Notes: generated from the letters alone by a model not told the origin. Counted from the first letter of the stretch, positions 1 to 13,361 are shown. The stretch: 64,000 nucleotides of DNA from Klebsormidium nitens (GCA_000708835.1 DF237042.1:62001-126000), one strand, 5' to 3'. A program made the numbers and translations.

Positions 1-1
1 G

Positions 2-112
2 CAAGCGAAGGGGGAGCAAGTGAACCAGGAAGCCAAGGGGGCCGCCAAGAGCGCGGGTGATTATGCGCAAGGAATGAAGGAGACCGTGGTGGGGCCGAAG
101 ACCACTTACTAG
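2..112 (+). CDS. 3' end of a LEA-like protein gene (partial)
   Basis: The window opens inside a reading frame that runs from base 2 to a TAG at 110-112, giving 36 residues. They are hydrophilic and rich in Ala, Gly, Gln, Lys and Glu (for example QEAKGAAKSAGDYAQGMKET) and end in a short hydrophilic tail. This composition is typical of group 3/4 late embryogenesis abundant proteins, which are intrinsically disordered and protect cells during desiccation. The family call rests on composition only, because the rest of the gene lies upstream of the window. Confidence 0.45.
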   Translation, partial: QAKGEQVNQEAKGAAKSAGDYAQGMKETVVGPKTTY

Positions 113-1402
113 GTACAGCAGATTCGCTTTCTGCATCTAGCTGTGTAGCATCTAGCTGTGTAGCAAGGCCGAAGGATGATAGGGAACTTATGCTTACACG
201 CTGCTGCTTGAGGTTCCATGCAGGAAGCTCAGAGACGATAACGCAATACTTGTGTATATCCATGATGTGTGGAACGTAAACTGAGGTAAATTGTGGGAAT
301 ACTGACATTGTTAAGAAAGTCTTAATCTGAAAGTCTAGGTTGTTCAGTGGTGCCGAACAGTCTGATTGTGGAAAAACAGGCAATTTCTTGCTTAATGATT
401 CTGTTAACAAATGTGGGAGTCAATGCAAGGTTGAGATCTAAGTTGGGGGCTTAGCCTGTACGTAAAGTAGACTCACTGGACTATAGCGATATTGCAGCTT
501 GCCTTCTGCGAGACACAAAGCGACTTGATTCACAGAAGCTATGCTAGCTTTATTGACAACCGTCCTCGACGAAAAGCCTAACAATCGCTCCTTCCTGAAT
601 TTTTCTGCATATTCCACAATCACATGAATGGTCTGTATATCAGACCACGATGACTCTCTATCATGAAACCAAGCTTCGGAATATGTGAAGCTGCCATATC
701 CTAAACTTCCCTAAACAATCGAATCAAAAGGATCCATCAATACCTGAGAATTTATGGCAATCATTCACAAACACGAGCGGGGCTAGCCGCTCCATCTTTC
801 TCCGCATTATTATGTCCATGCGGCAAGTTCCTCAATCGTCAACATGTCAATACTATTAGTCATCAGATTGCATAAGAAAAATGCATCAGCTGGCCGCCCA
901 TCATGCATGCCATAAACCGCTTCAGTGATATGATCAAAAGAAACCGTCGAAAGTTATGCTGGTCATGTGGGGATTTGAGCACATTATTCCAATCAAGCGT
1001 TCGAACGTCTTTTCACCGTATCGGATGTGCGCCGCACGGTCGAACGTCCTTCACATGGATCAACTGATCGATCCGAGTTCCTTGACATCCAATAATGCTT
1101 GAAGTAGAAATTAAAATGTGTCCCAGCGCGGCTACAAACGTGACCGTTAGTCACATGTTTCGACGCAATTGCGTGATTGCATTTGCAATGCGTGATCGAC
1201 TTCGAAGCTCCAGTGCCCGATGCAAGACCGCTTCTCCATCTGACCGCGTCAGTACTTCGGTTACTTACAAGTACATAAACTACATCAAGTCCTTCTATAT
1301 AGAGAACTGCATGACGTCGCGCCCCTCTATGTACCTCACGTGCAAAGAAACCAAAGCTTGTACCGTCAGGCACGCTCTCTATAATGTATACTGCACCATA
1401 AG
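113..1402. other. Intergenic region after the LEA-like gene
   Basis: No coding exon with splice signals was found. There is a direct duplication of about 15 bases (catctagctgtgtag) at roughly 134-164. The short open frames on both strands have no family resemblance. It lies between the 3' ends of two convergent genes. Confidence 0.5.
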
Positions 1403-4136
1403 TTAGAAACGAGAGCCCGGCTGCTTCAGGAAGTCAAGTTCTTCCGAAGTACTTTTCCGCCCCAATATTTGATTCCGGTGCGGAAACCTGCCAAATCGGA
1501 GAATGACTTCTCTGTGCTTCACAGCAAACTCATGGAACCCGTCACAGAGCTCGGCAACGTCGGCGGGAGCTGCCGACTTCAGGTCCACGAAAAGCTGGCA
1601 GGCGCGGTCTTGATCCTCCAAGTCTGACGAGAAACGAAGAGGCGTGTTTAACGAAATAAGTTGGTGGTACCGCCATCAAAAAGAGCGACAAATCTAGCAG
1701 AAGGACAGTGGCTGTCTGAGAGCCTGCGAGCTGGCAAGACATGAAGAAAGTGGACTTCTTTTTGGGACACGAGACACGACGAGTGCACTCCAAAGGGCAC
1801 AGGCAACTGGACCCGGATTCTACCAAAGTAGGCATCAGATCATGGGTTCAAAATGCATGACAAAAGAAAAGCATGTCCGCACGTCAGACCCTCTTGCCCA
1901 CAAAGAGAGCGCAGCCGGAGGTGTTGCATGGTAGATTCGACAAAGTGCCACCCCACCTTCCGAGTGCTCGAAGGGCATGTAGAAGAACGAGCGCTCCAGG
2001 CAGCCGAACTTTTGATCGAAGCCTCGCTCAATGGCCCTGCACCGCACTAATGCACGGATTGCCTTAAGTCCGATTAAGTTGCCGCTCTAGTTGCTGCAAA
2101 ATCATCCACGCCCGAGTGCTCCCGAAGCATAGCCCGAGGCGAAGTTGCCTACCTTTCTACCAAACGACTTTCCGCAGTCGCAATTCTGCTGAAGAACAAG
2201 GCAGATAAGGCCTGATAGATTGCAGGGCAGGATTCCAACGGCTTACCTTTTGGCAATCCTGAGAGCCTGAGCGTCCTGAACAAATTACAGAAAAGAGTGT
2301 CACATGGACGTATGGCGATACGGCGTGACCAAGGAGAAACTCTGAGCAGTTCATTATGCAAGGGAACAGAATGTGGTCAGCGGTTGTCGGGCACGTCCTT
2401 TGGTTTCGTCGTTTGACGTGCGAACAGAAGGACTCTGAGGCAAGCGCCACTACTAGTAAGAATCTGAATGCTCACAATAAGGAGAACCGAGCTGGGGAGA
2501 TGAATGTGCCCAGCGATACTAGAGAAGGGCAACCAGACCAGTAGTTTGATTATGGAGCAAAGGGAAACAATTCTGCACCTTAGAGGAATACACGCACGGG
2601 TCGAACTATGTGCGCGAGAGACGTTGTCAAGGGCAAATGCGATCATAGTCGCAGCTGCGAGCAAATTCGTATCCAAACAAACTCGTTCTTGACAAAGCCG
2701 ACTTCAACCTCATACAAATCTTCGATTGAAAACATTGTGAGTAGAGCAAGCAGAGTGCGGAATCCGAACGAGAAAGCTGAGCCCACCTGAGCAAACGCTT
2801 GCGGCGTGTCCCGATAGACATTGCGGCTAAACTGGTCGAGAAGGATCACCAAGGCCAGGTTGCTGGCTGGCTCCTCCTCCCAAGACGCAAACTCCCCCCT
2901 CGCCGCCCGTTCGATCAGCGGTCCAAACTTGTTTTCGCACAGCTTGTCAAAGTCCAGGTCCTTCCTGAACCAGCGCTGGGTCATTTTCTTTGGTGGGGGA
3001 CCCTGAAAAGAGAAAAACAACACATTCATTCTCCAACTGCTATCTTCGATGTTAGGGAATCAAGTGGATCTTTGGCAGGACAATCCCGGGACACCATGGT
3101 GGTGGGGCATCTACATTGAACCTGATTGCCAACTTGCTGGAAAGAGTGACCAGATTCATTTCCTTCGTACATCCAACTTGGAAGCCCCACACGCATGGAC
3201 GTGCTCGCTGACGGCGCTGTTTCCAGTTCGAATTCAATCCTTGAAAATCATTGAAACTGCCACAACCCGGCGACTTCTCGTCAAGAGTAGCAATGGCAGG
3301 TCACGTACCATATGGTGCAGACGGACTGCTAGGTTACAAATCTTGAACTTTCTCGGTGGCGTTCGAAGCCAGCTTGTGTATGCAAGGACAATAGCTCCTG
3401 CGGAACAACTACAAATGCAACTTTTCCCTCAGAAACAGACAGCCAATCCGCACAACTAGAACAGAGACAGCTTCACTCCAGTTGATGCAGAAAATCCCTG
3501 AAGCAGACAATGGGAGGACACACTTGACTTCGGATTCCCACTTACTTTTGTTAGGTCGCTGGCGCCGAACCAGAATGCTAGGATCTCGTCAACTGCAACT
3601 TCTTCCTGCGCCGGTGCTGCCGTCTCTGCCACGTCGCTGCCATGCGATGTTGACTGAGCCCCAAAGCTGTGTACCTTTCGCAATAAAGGTGGCGCCGCAT
3701 CCAAATGCAAACTTCTGCTGCAATCTATTCTGCAAGCTCTTTCCGTCTTTCCAGTGAGCCCTGTATTTAGCCCCACACTTCTGGCCAATGTTGCAACCGG
3801 AAAGGAGGAGCTTGGCACAGACTGGCTGAGAGCCAGTGGCAGAGAATTTTCCCAGGAAGCTTTTTTTGAGCCAGTTTTCTTTCTTTCCTTGTCAAGCGCT
3901 GGCTTTTGCACCCTGTAAAACTCCGAAGCCAATGCTCGATGTTGAAGACCTTGTGATCCCCGCTGCCAACTGCCAGCGTGGTTTGCCGAGATTGGCCTTT
4001 CCGTTCCAATAAGCGTGCAAACACTAGCTGCCAGATGCTGTCTTCTATGAAGATCTTTACGGTTTTGCATATGCCTAATCGTCCCGCATACTGCGTTCAC
4101 GAATCTGCACGTTGTATTGGACGCCAATCCCAGCAT
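1403..4136 (-). CDS. DUF924 family protein, probably organelle-targeted
   Basis: Five exons join in phase: 4136-3546, 3002-2787, 2275-2247, 2036-1957 and 1623-1403, giving 378 residues. The last ~195 residues are the whole DUF924 domain: ILAFWFGASDLTK at its start, then QRWFRKDLDFD, LVILLDQFSRNVYRDTPQAF, the YMPFEHSE motif, and RFGRFPHRNQILGRKST near the end. The function of DUF924 is not established; bacteria have it as a stand-alone protein of about 185 residues. The first ~180 residues are extra, rich in Arg, Ser and Ala, and look like a targeting sequence plus linker. Another in-frame Met lies 22 codons downstream of the chosen start. Exon 3 is only 29 bases. All donors are GT and all acceptors AG. 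The family call is firm; targeting is inferred. Confidence 0.88.
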
Positions 4137-5048
4137 CTTCGCAATTGGGCATCCAGCAGCTTTTAAATTTGAGCTGGCTGCGGCGCACTGTGCTTCACAT
4201 TTCCCGTGTTTAGAGATAAAAGCTCCAAATTAAGCAAGTCAAAGTTAGTGACTACATCAAGAGATTCACTCCCGCTGATTTCACAAACGAAAGCAGTTCC
4301 TCTCCAACGAGATGACAGGATTGCTTCAATCAGATTTGTCAAGACAAGGGGAATGGCTGCATCATTTGCTCACACTGTCAACAGGGCCAGGCGCAGGCCC
4401 AGGGCCAGGGCCCGCCTAATTCTCAGTCACTGCAGTGCAGTTGCCGCCATGACGAGCTCATAAGCTATGCGCTCGCGCTGGAGGAGATCTTCCGCAGCCA
4501 ATTATAGCAGCTTCGCACGAGTTGGGCACGTCACCCCAATGACGTACCTCCTCCTCCAGAATCTAAATTCCTCGACATGTTCAGTTTCCCGTATATGCCG
4601 CGGATAGTTATCCTGCCCCGGCAAATATCTGCCGCGATCCGGTCACTGCAGGATCTGAATCACCCGCGGTAACGAAGCTGTTTGGGGGCCCGGTCCAGCG
4701 AACCGGTGGCACACGTACAGGAATCCATCTGGAATCCACGTCAAAGTCGGAAAGGTACGCCTCTCTCGAAGAGGAATCTCCGGTTTGATAGAGCCCGCCG
4801 CGCGGCAGCGGCACGTACTGGGCTCGGCATAAGTCAAATTCAATCCGCTCAGCTCAGCTTGAACTATAAGTTGTAAGTTAGAAACACACTGTTCCTGAAC
4901 AGTGGAAGGAGGTTGAGAGGTCCTCTGTTTGAAAGGCTGTGCTGCTCTCATTTGATCGGCAGGCTCCGAAGGCCACCGAGGCGGCGGCTCTTTTCCAGCT
5001 TTTAGGGCATCGGAGGGGCGAATGTGAAGTTGCGGAAAAGGAAAGAAA
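4137..5048. promoter_or_regulatory. Divergent intergenic region, DUF924 / RCC1
   Basis: This 0.9 kb separates the two start codons and should hold both promoters and 5' leaders. It contains a GC-rich run built from repeats of CAGGGCC/CAGGCCC at about 4384-4416. No certain TATA box was identified. A 236-codon open frame on the minus strand across 4643-5353 is judged a chance frame. Confidence 0.4.
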
Positions 5049-8000
5049 ATGGGAGTGTTGGAGTTGCGAGCAAACGGAGGCGTTGCACCTGAAATTGCAG
5101 GAACCAGCACGCAGGAACAGGGCATGGAGGCTCCCAAGGCTTTTGCCTGGTAATGGTTCTTGCCCAAGTTCTGGTTGCTGGTGCTTATAATCAATCTTTT
5201 ACGACTGTCATGGGTTGAAGAATCACAAGGACTATTTATGCTTACCGGCCTTGCATTTGGCATTATGTTAGGCGTTTTCGAGAGTCTGTAAACTTGAAAG
5301 GGGTGCGAAGTTGCCGCGCTGCTCTTTGAAAGCGGACAGGCATGGGCGATCATTGCCTTGGTTTGCGTTGGTTGCGTGTTGCCTTTCCAGGACTTGGTCC
5401 TTCATCAATCAACGTGCTTCGTGCTAGATGCGTTGTAAGTCAAGATCCATGTGACTTGTCTGTGTGTGGTAGACATCATGATGCTAGTTGAGCAACTTCG
5501 TCAGCTTGGTGTGCAAGGGTCTCAGCAGAACCCTATGCTAGATGCAGTTCTGAGCTACTTTGTCCATCCTAGAAGCTGGAATCATTCCCTTCTGCAGTTG
5601 CCGTCACCTCCTGCAATGATTTTTGTGATTCCAGTTACTGTTGTTGTTCGGTCTAATAGCTGCTACAATGACCAAAGAGTTTGAACCCAGAGGAGTGCCC
5701 GCTTTGTGTTTCTTCGTGCTTTTCATTTTGACCAAGCGGATCGCTGTAAAATAGCGTGCTGCTGGGCTACTTTGATTCCACCATTTTTCTTCGCGCATTT
5801 CTTATTTCAGCAATAAATTTGGACAGGCCACCAGGATTGCTGTTGCACAATTTGCGGGGCTCTTGATGCCCCCTAACATTTGGCTCCGCTTGCGCTCCTG
5901 CCAGCGGTTGTTTCGTGCATCTTCGGAATGCAAGCAATATTATTGTCAGTCACCATGTTCAGCATCCTAATGCAATCAACCCTTCACTGGGAGCTTTCCT
6001 TTCGCCTCTCTTGCTGCGGATGGCCTGGGACATTGTTACCTTATGCAGGGAAGCCGGTGAGAAGTGATTGCCTGGGCGCACCTTTTGTTGCAACTTTCAT
6101 TCTGGTTCTTCCAGCTAGAAGTGAGCTCAAATTGGAAAAGCTGCTTTTCCAGGGGCGTTGGTGAGGACGGGCAACTAGGGCAGGGCACCCTCGAGGACGA
6201 GCACTGGCCCACTCCCGTCAGCCCACTGGATGGCTTGGAGCTGGAGCAACTAGTAGCGGGCAGCCGCAACTCCCTGGCAATCACAAAGCAGGGGCGAGTG
6301 TACACTTGGGGCTGGAACCAACGGGGCACATTAGGGTTTGCTGGAGAGAACAAGGCGGAGAGTGAACCGCAGGAGCTGACAGGGCTGGCGGGGAAGAAGA
6401 TTGTGCAGGTGAGAGCCTGGGAGGGCAAAGAGGGCGGTGCTGTGGGGTTGTAGTGGCCTTATTGTAGAAAGGCGTTCTTGATTGCAAGCAGCTTTGGTTG
6501 AGGGATAGCAAGTGGCCGCAGACTCAGATTTTTAAGGCTTGATTTGGTTGAGCTGTGAGCTTCTGGCACGGATATAAGTTGGCGCTTCACTCCAGGGAAG
6601 TGTTTCAATCATGCATTTATCGGCGCAGTATCAAAGATGGTCAATCAACTGAGAGAACAGATCTCTTACCTCAGGGCAATTGAGGTCGGGCACTTCTGTG
6701 CTCGCCTCATCCAACCGTGTTGCAGGATCTGCTGCTAACTCATTCCCGAGTTTGCCGTTGCCCCTTGCATCGTTCCCTGTCAATTGTTCACACCATTGGT
6801 TCCTTTCCAGGCCACAATTGGGGGCTGGCACTGCCTTGCCGTGGATGACACTGGCCAAGCTTACTGCTGGGGTGGGAACGAGTACGGTCAATGCGGGCTC
6901 CCCGTTGAGAAGCTGTATGTTGGGAGCCGGTTTGTGAAGAAGGACATTGCGCCCCCCCGGCCGTGCGCCGCAGGGCTCAAAGTGAGGACGGTGTCAGCGG
7001 GAGGAATGCATTCGCTGATACTGACCATGGAGGGGGAGGTCTGGACGTGGGGGCAGCCACTGGTGGCGACGGGCTAGTGAGTGTGCGCCGGCCTTTTGGA
7101 GTCTGAACGATGAAATGGGCTGTAATGCCTGGAAAAAGGGCATCGTTCGGCTTAAAGTGGGAGAGCTGCCTTGAAGTTTCTTGAGAGGGGCGCGATTTTG
7201 ATGCCATAGGCCAGCAGCTTTTGCACAAGTTGGTCCTGACGGATGAGTGCGCATCTGAAGCAAGGTCCCTGTAACATTGTTCGTTTGCATGATCAAAGTT
7301 GCAGCAAAGCTTCAATCAATCAGTGACACCGAGGCTCCTTCTTTCGATGGGGACCTTGTAAGATCGTTGTGTCCTTTGTTGATCGGAGGGCTTCACTTGC
7401 AGATTCTTGAAATTGGATAGATTCTTTGTTGAGGTGGGTAGATCTTGAAGGTTGTCTCTACAACCAAGGCCAACAAACTTGTAAGCATCCTGGTGCCCTT
7501 TTATTCTTCCAGAACGTTTGCAGCGTGCTTTCAACTTCTATTGTTTGTTTTCTGTTTTCTGTGGGTTTGGTTTCGGAGTGACCCCTTACAAAGAATTTCT
7601 ACGTTCCTTCAAAGAACAACGGTTCGATTTCAGTTTGCGGCAACATTTCTCCTACGCTCCATCAGAGCAACATTGATTGAGTAACTAACGAGTGCTTCCC
7701 CCTGTCGCCATGCAGTTTTGATGTTTGGAAGCCCCACAAAGTGATCGGCGTACCGCACGCCGTCTCGGCTGTCGCGGGCGCTTTCCACAACCTGGCGCTG
7801 ACGTCAGCGGGCGAGGTGCTGGCCTGGGGAAATGGCGGGTACGGCCAACTGGGCCAGGGGGACACGCACAACCGGCCAAACCCGTCGGTGGTGCAAGGGT
7901 TGAAGGGGCTGCGGATCTGCCAGTTGGCAGCGGGGGGGTGGCACTCAGCCGCGTTGACGGAGGATGGACAGGTAGGCTACTAGGAATCTCAATAGGGCTT

Positions 8001-10332
8001 TGTGGGTCAATGTTCAAAGTCGTCTGCTTGACACCGGACCTATCGAATGTGGCAGGCGCTCGAGAACGAAAATTTCAAGAATTGGCTCGGAGACAAAAGG
8101 TAGTTCACAGTGCCTGTTAATGACATTTTGGGTCGTTGGGGAATCATGTTTCAGAGGTGTTATCATACAAAGCTCTCGAGAGTTCTAGCTCGGTGCCCAC
8201 TGCATCCCGGCCGCATATAGATAGGAACAAGACGTTTCCAGAGTTGATTCTGCGTCAACTATTAACCAATTGCTTCCGTTGCGCCAATTGCTCGCCTTCA
8301 TCCCGGACCTTTGTGACCTTCGTGTGATCCCAGACTTTGCTCTGGGGAACATAGAACGTGGAAGAGAACCTCTTCGAAGGGCGTTGAAGTCCACAGTGGG
8401 AAAGAAGTCCGAAAGAACCTCTCAAAGGTGCTGAGCAAAGCTTTTTTCCATGCCAGCTGTACATGTGGGGCCGGGGCGAGCACGGGCGGTTAGGCCTGGG
8501 CACAGACAACAAGGACAAGCTGCAGCCGATGCGCGTGGAGCCGCTGGCTGGGGAGCACGTCAGACACGTCTCCTGCGGAGGGTCCCATTCGGCAGCACTC
8601 ACTAAGGATGGCCGCCTCTATGTGGTAAGAGCACAAGAGAGTTCGCGAGTTTCGGTTCTACCCGGCAGTTCGTGGAGAGTCAAGCTTCTCGTTTCTGCGA
8701 GGGGCCGGAGGCAGCAAGATATTGTATCCCTGTACGCTAGCTCAGCGCTAAGCGATCTTTAATCTCGATAGATAAGAATAAGTCAACAGTTCTACTGCAA
8801 TCCAGTAATGTACTTTGCACGAGTGGCTGAAGAATGGCCTACAAAAGCAGCAGCTCATGTCCTTTCTAACCGTGGTGCTCTTACACGATACGACCGGACT
8901 CGGCGATACTAATGGAAGGTTGATCAAGAACAAAGTTCTCAGACCAAGTTTCGGTAGCTCCGGACGGTGGCAGAAGTTCTGCACTTCTAGTGTAAAACTA
9001 TCTCAACAGATGAGAAATGCTCTGAAACGGCCGTTCCTGTTAAAGGCAGCTTCACGAGTTGTTTCACGTGGCGTCCAGTCGCCGTCATAAAATCGACCCG
9101 TTCATCTTGAAGGCTGCTGACCCTGGTACGACTTGCTGCGTCACGCTCTTTTCCACGTCAGCCGCCAATGGGCGGCCGCTTGCTCTCTTCACTGCCTGCC
9201 CTTACGTCTTTTCCACTTCAATCCGCAGATGGGACGTGGGGAGTTCGGTCGTCTCGGTCACGGCAGCACCAAGACCAGCAACCGGCCGGTTCTCGTCACC
9301 GTCGGGCCAGGGCCCAGAAGTGCGGACAACAGCCCTGACGCACGACGAGTCAGCTTCAGCCGCGTTGCATTTGATGGCACGAACAGCGACTCCGAAAGTG
9401 AGACGCCGCGGCGGCCTGACGACGAGGCGGCGGTACGGCCCTCTGTGAATGGGGAGAGTGTGAACAGGGACGGCAGCTGGGGCGTCGTGGGGGTGACATG
9501 TGGCGGGCGGCACACGCTTGCGCTGGCGCAGCCGGGGTGGCCTAAGAGCATGTTTGAGGGGCCGCTGCAGGGGGCTCAGAAGGCGGGGGAAGCGTGGGCC
9601 GTTGAGGAAGGGAAAGAGGGGGAGGAGGGGAAAGGGCCTGCGGAGAGTAGGGGAGAAGGTGCAGAAGCTGACGGGGAGGGGGAGCCTGCCGGACTTGCGC
9701 CGGATACCGAAAGCGTTGCTGTGGACAGTGACGCACCGCTAACGGGTGACGGGGTACACAGTGCTCCGCAGGAGAGGCACGTGGACCAGAAGACACCGGG
9801 GAGCGCCCCGCTGTTGCAGGAGGCCGATGGGCGGGGCACGCATACCAGTCAGCCGGTGAATGTTCCCGGGCGGACGGCGCACCCCGCGAGCGCCAGCAAC
9901 GAGATCACGCAGAGCGCCCCCGAGGGCTCCGGGGGGATCCCCCGGGAGGACGAGGCCGCAGGGCCGAAGCCTGAGACGTGTGCGCCGGCGTCGACTGTGC
10001 GGACCCAGACCCCGCACAGGGAGCACCGCCAGTCCCCGATGCGCGGGGCCGGCGGCGCGGCGCACCACGGACACCGGACATCGTTCCTGAGCGACGACGA
10101 GGACGGCGACCACGACGTGGATGACGTCAGCAGCTTGGGGTCGCAGCCGGGGGACCGCTCGAGCCCGCTGAGCATTTTGGAGACGCACGACGTGCCGGGG
10201 TGCTTGGAGGCGTGGGTGTGCAACCGGCAGCGGGGCCAGTGGCCCGAGGAGGTGGGGATCAAGGGGAAGCAGCTCAAGGAGGACCTGAAGCTGGCGGGGA
10301 TTATCCCGGAGGACGTCAGCGATGCGGGCTGA
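5049..10332 (+). CDS. RCC1-repeat beta-propeller protein with long acidic C-terminal tail
   Basis: Six exons join in phase: 5049-5149, 6153-6408, 6811-7076, 7716-7971, 8457-8624 and 9229-10332, giving 716 residues. Seven RCC1 repeats are visible, marked by GVGEDGQLGQG, TWGWNQRGTLGF, CWGGNEYGQCG, TWGQP..., AWGNGGYGQLGQG, MWGRGEHGRLGLG and MGRGEFGRLGHG, so a seven-bladed propeller spans roughly residues 31-455. The order matches the plant RCC1/UVR8-like family of single-domain propeller proteins, which act as chromatin or signalling scaffolds. The last blade carries a ~70-residue Ser/Asp-rich insertion. The ~260-residue tail is rich in Glu, Gly and Pro and ends in a more ordered segment (LEAWVCNRQRGQWPEE). 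The UV-sensing Trp set of UVR8 is not evident. Exon 3 could stop at two GT sites; only 7076 avoids an immediate stop. The exact role is unknown. Confidence 0.9.
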
Positions 10333-12104
10333 GTGAATGCTGCGTGTAGAGAGGATCCACGGCCGTGAGAATGGAAAATGCGGGCGTTACGTCGGATGTT
10401 GCCTCTTGCTGGGGCGGTTGGCTGCAAAGACAGTCAAGTTAGGATCTGGTGCGAGTTGACCAGAGCCAGCAGCTTTTGGCCGTTGAGAGTTGTTTGCTCC
10501 TGTTCATTGTAGCGAAGACGGTGTTCATATCAAGTTCGAAGAAGGTGCGCGGAAAAGACGACCTGAGACGTGCGCAGAAGGAGAAGTGCTGATAAACGCA
10601 GGGATTACAACGCCCGGAAGTTGCCATTGTCGAGGCAGAGAAGCAAGTTTCAATTACAGTAATTTTGTCGGAGTGAGACCTCGCACTTGTAGAAACTAAC
10701 CTTGGAGGGAGCTTGGGATGTTTCAGGCAAAGGGAAGGTGGACTGTGGAAGTACATAAGGGAACTTTGACAAGTCTTAACTTTAGGAAAAATGGTGTCAA
10801 GCAGGCCGACTCTGAACAAGTTGTTAGTCACCAGTCCGATCGCAAAGTCCCTCCATTCGGAGGTGAGTTCTGGGTGTCTTGTTCATCTGTGGCGGGCCCT
10901 TTTCTTACATAAGTTCCGTACAAAGTCTGGTTCTGCCCGTGTAAACAGTCGAGCGCTAGCACAGGATTGATAATGAACACTGACCACTGTACACTCCCCG
11001 CCCGTCTCTGAGACTGAGCTCACCTGTAGCCGTTTGTGATACAAGCAGAAACAGGTTTTGTTTCGATCGGGGTTCAAGATAATCTTGGGCCTGACCCAAT
11101 CTTTGAATCATGTGGCCTAGGATCGGAAATACATGTAAGAACCAGCTGGCCAAGACCGTCGGTCAGCTACATTGATCGCGGAAGAATTGTGCAACACGTC
11201 TTCTATTTGAAATGGTATGTTCGGTGCATGGACAGGTTTGCATCATTGACACTGCAATAGCGCCACTGAACGTCGAGTCCAGCTCAGTTGTGTGCCCCCA
11301 TGCAGCGTGAAATATACCGTAGCTAGCCGACCGTCCCAGAAGAAAAGGCGTTTTCTAAAAATGAAATATTTATCATTGATCGAATTGATTGCGATGCAAC
11401 TTGACCGACCGTCCATGATGAGCATTAAGCCGCGCGCCACGCTTGGGTGCGCTGGCACACGGTTCATGCAATAGTTGGTTATTAGTAAGCGTACAGCAAA
11501 TTAACGAGTTCAATCGCCGCAAATAAGATAACTTGTGTCCGACGCCTTAACTCAAAATATATGCCGCCCATGCAGTCAACGAATGCAATGTAGGTCATGT
11601 GGATCATTGTCGAAGGCGATCACTCTTCACAAGTAGCCTAGCTATAGATATAGCTCGTCAGTGATTGCTTGCACTTACGAAAAGTAAGACTGTCGGATCA
11701 TAGGCAGTGCCGCGGCGTGGGCCCGGCCGCAGCCGCGCATGCAACGGCCGGCCGCACTCATGGATGCGGCATCCATCAGTCCATTCAGAACTTAGCTACG
11801 TACAAGCCTCCAAACATTGATGCACTGTTTTATGAGGTCGTAACCGTCAGAATGCAACCACTCAGCAGGCTCTGTTCAGAGCTTCCGCATCTTGCGTGCC
11901 CATTTAGGCCGCTGCAACTATCTAGCCGTCCATCTCAATATCTTAGTACGTCTCAGTAGCTAGTGTTTGAATGTTTTGAGCCCTTTTGTGTAGAAGTCGC
12001 TTTACTTTGTCGTCGGCGGGTCCCGTTTGCATGCAGCTTTGACGGTTGAACGGCTGCTCTTCAGGCTCAGGGGCCGCAGCGGTACTCGAGACCATGTGAT
12101 CCAG
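10333..12104. other. Intergenic region, no gene seen
   Basis: The sequence is of ordinary base composition. Open frames are under 135 codons on both strands, with no recognisable domain and no pair of exons that joins in phase. It holds the 3' flank of the RCC1 gene and ends at the decayed RBR copy. Confidence 0.4.
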
Positions 12105-12720
12105 CTCGTTGAGCACCGGTAACAGAAGCACGTGCCGGCATCCGCGAACGTACACTACTGCGGCACCCCCAAGTTCTTTGCATCACCGCCCTACAATTGA
12201 GAAATCGTGGCGTGCCTACGTGTCTGCCTCCAACTCCTAAACGGCCTGCCCGCTTTCGCCTTAGTGAGTCCTCTTCCTTTCATGTGATGCCCCCGTATTT
12301 GTGGTACGCGAGGCGCCCACAGGGCGTCTCAATTGGTCACAACACAGACGCCATCTACTTCCCCGCAGTTGCCACATGCCAACGCCCCCTCCACGTAGTC
12401 TTGCAGGACCTCGTGCAGAGCCTTCTCTCAAAACCGTCCCGCGCACAGCAGCTGATCCACGTCCTGCTCTGTAAGTCCGCTCTGTAGTCCCGTCGCTAAG
12501 GCGCATGTCAGCTTACTATACCTATACTAAAGAGAAATCACTGGAAGATGTTGGTCAGAGTCGCTTTGGTCGCCAGGACGAGGCACTGAACGCAGTAGAC
12601 GTGTCCGTAGCCGGACGGCGCCCGTTGGTCAGAGGCCCAGCACGTCTCGCACAGGGAACAATCGAACGTGGCGTGCCGCAACCGCAAGCCGGGGGCAGGA
12701 TGACGTCAGCCTTCCAGTCT
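12105..12720 (-). pseudogene. Decayed inverted copy of the neighbouring RING-IBR-RING gene
   Basis: Read on the minus strand, this stretch aligns by eye with about 13845-14440 of the plus strand. Shared blocks include GCTGACGTCATC, TACTGCGT(T/C)CAGTGCCTCGT, GCTCTGCACGAGGTCCTGCA (functional copy: GCCCTGCACGAGATCTTGCG) and CACGCCACG. The translated remnants keep pieces such as QLLCAGRF and EKALHEVLQDYV, but with stop codons, frameshifts and a replacement of about 35 bases near 12500-12545. It covers the equivalents of RING1, IBR and RING2. It is the fossil half of an inverted duplication, head-to-head with the better copy. Confidence 0.8.
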
Positions 12721-13361
12721 CAGCTTCTTCGCGGCCTTCCTCTTGCGTCTTTTTGAGAGCTTCTCGCATCGTGGACCACCTCGCTGAAGTCAGCCAGCTG
12801 GATACAAGTTGGGTGCAATTTATCCGCCCGCTGTCTTCCCTAACCTCAGCCTGGGAACTTTCATTGACACTGTTGACATTGATGAAGCGTTGAGGCTAGC
12901 TGGCCTGTTAGCCAGCAAGGCGCGAACAGGCCAGCTGCGGTCTTGAACAGACATACACCGGGTGCGGCACGAGATTTGATCGAGTCTATTCGCTTTCTTG
13001 TATGCGGCAGAGAGGAATACTAAGGGCTCGCTCCGACATGGGGCGCTCCAACGTCGCGAATTCGTACCTCGTAGGGCGTCACCCTTTCTAGTATTGCAGA
13101 GGCAGTTTGCGCACCCTTTTTCAAATGTGCTCCGCCAAGATGCGCTGAAGTAAAGAGCTCAGTGGAATGCATATCCGCTCAGCAGGATAGTGACAAGCGC
13201 GTGCGCGGGCGGCCGCTCAACGCGCCGGCCGGGGCCGGCGTTGGCAGCAGTGGGAGCGATAAGTTGGCGCGGGTTCGAGGGGATTTCGCTAGCAAAGTGA
13301 GCCCGGCCAAAGTCAGCGTTGCGCGCGGCCGCGGCCCGCTTCAAAGCTTTTAGGCAGGGCA
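12721..13361. other. Spacer between inverted RBR copies
   Basis: This holds the 5' ends of the decayed copy and of the live-looking copy. A GC-rich block at 13198-13340 contains several GCCGGC/GCGGCCGC motifs. Its open frames look like compositional artefacts. No clear promoter element was found. Confidence 0.35.

Noticed and set aside
4643-5353. 236-codon open frame on the minus strand
   Set aside because: It overlaps RCC1 exon 1 on the other strand, has no domain-like pattern and no partner exon. Its composition follows the GC skew.
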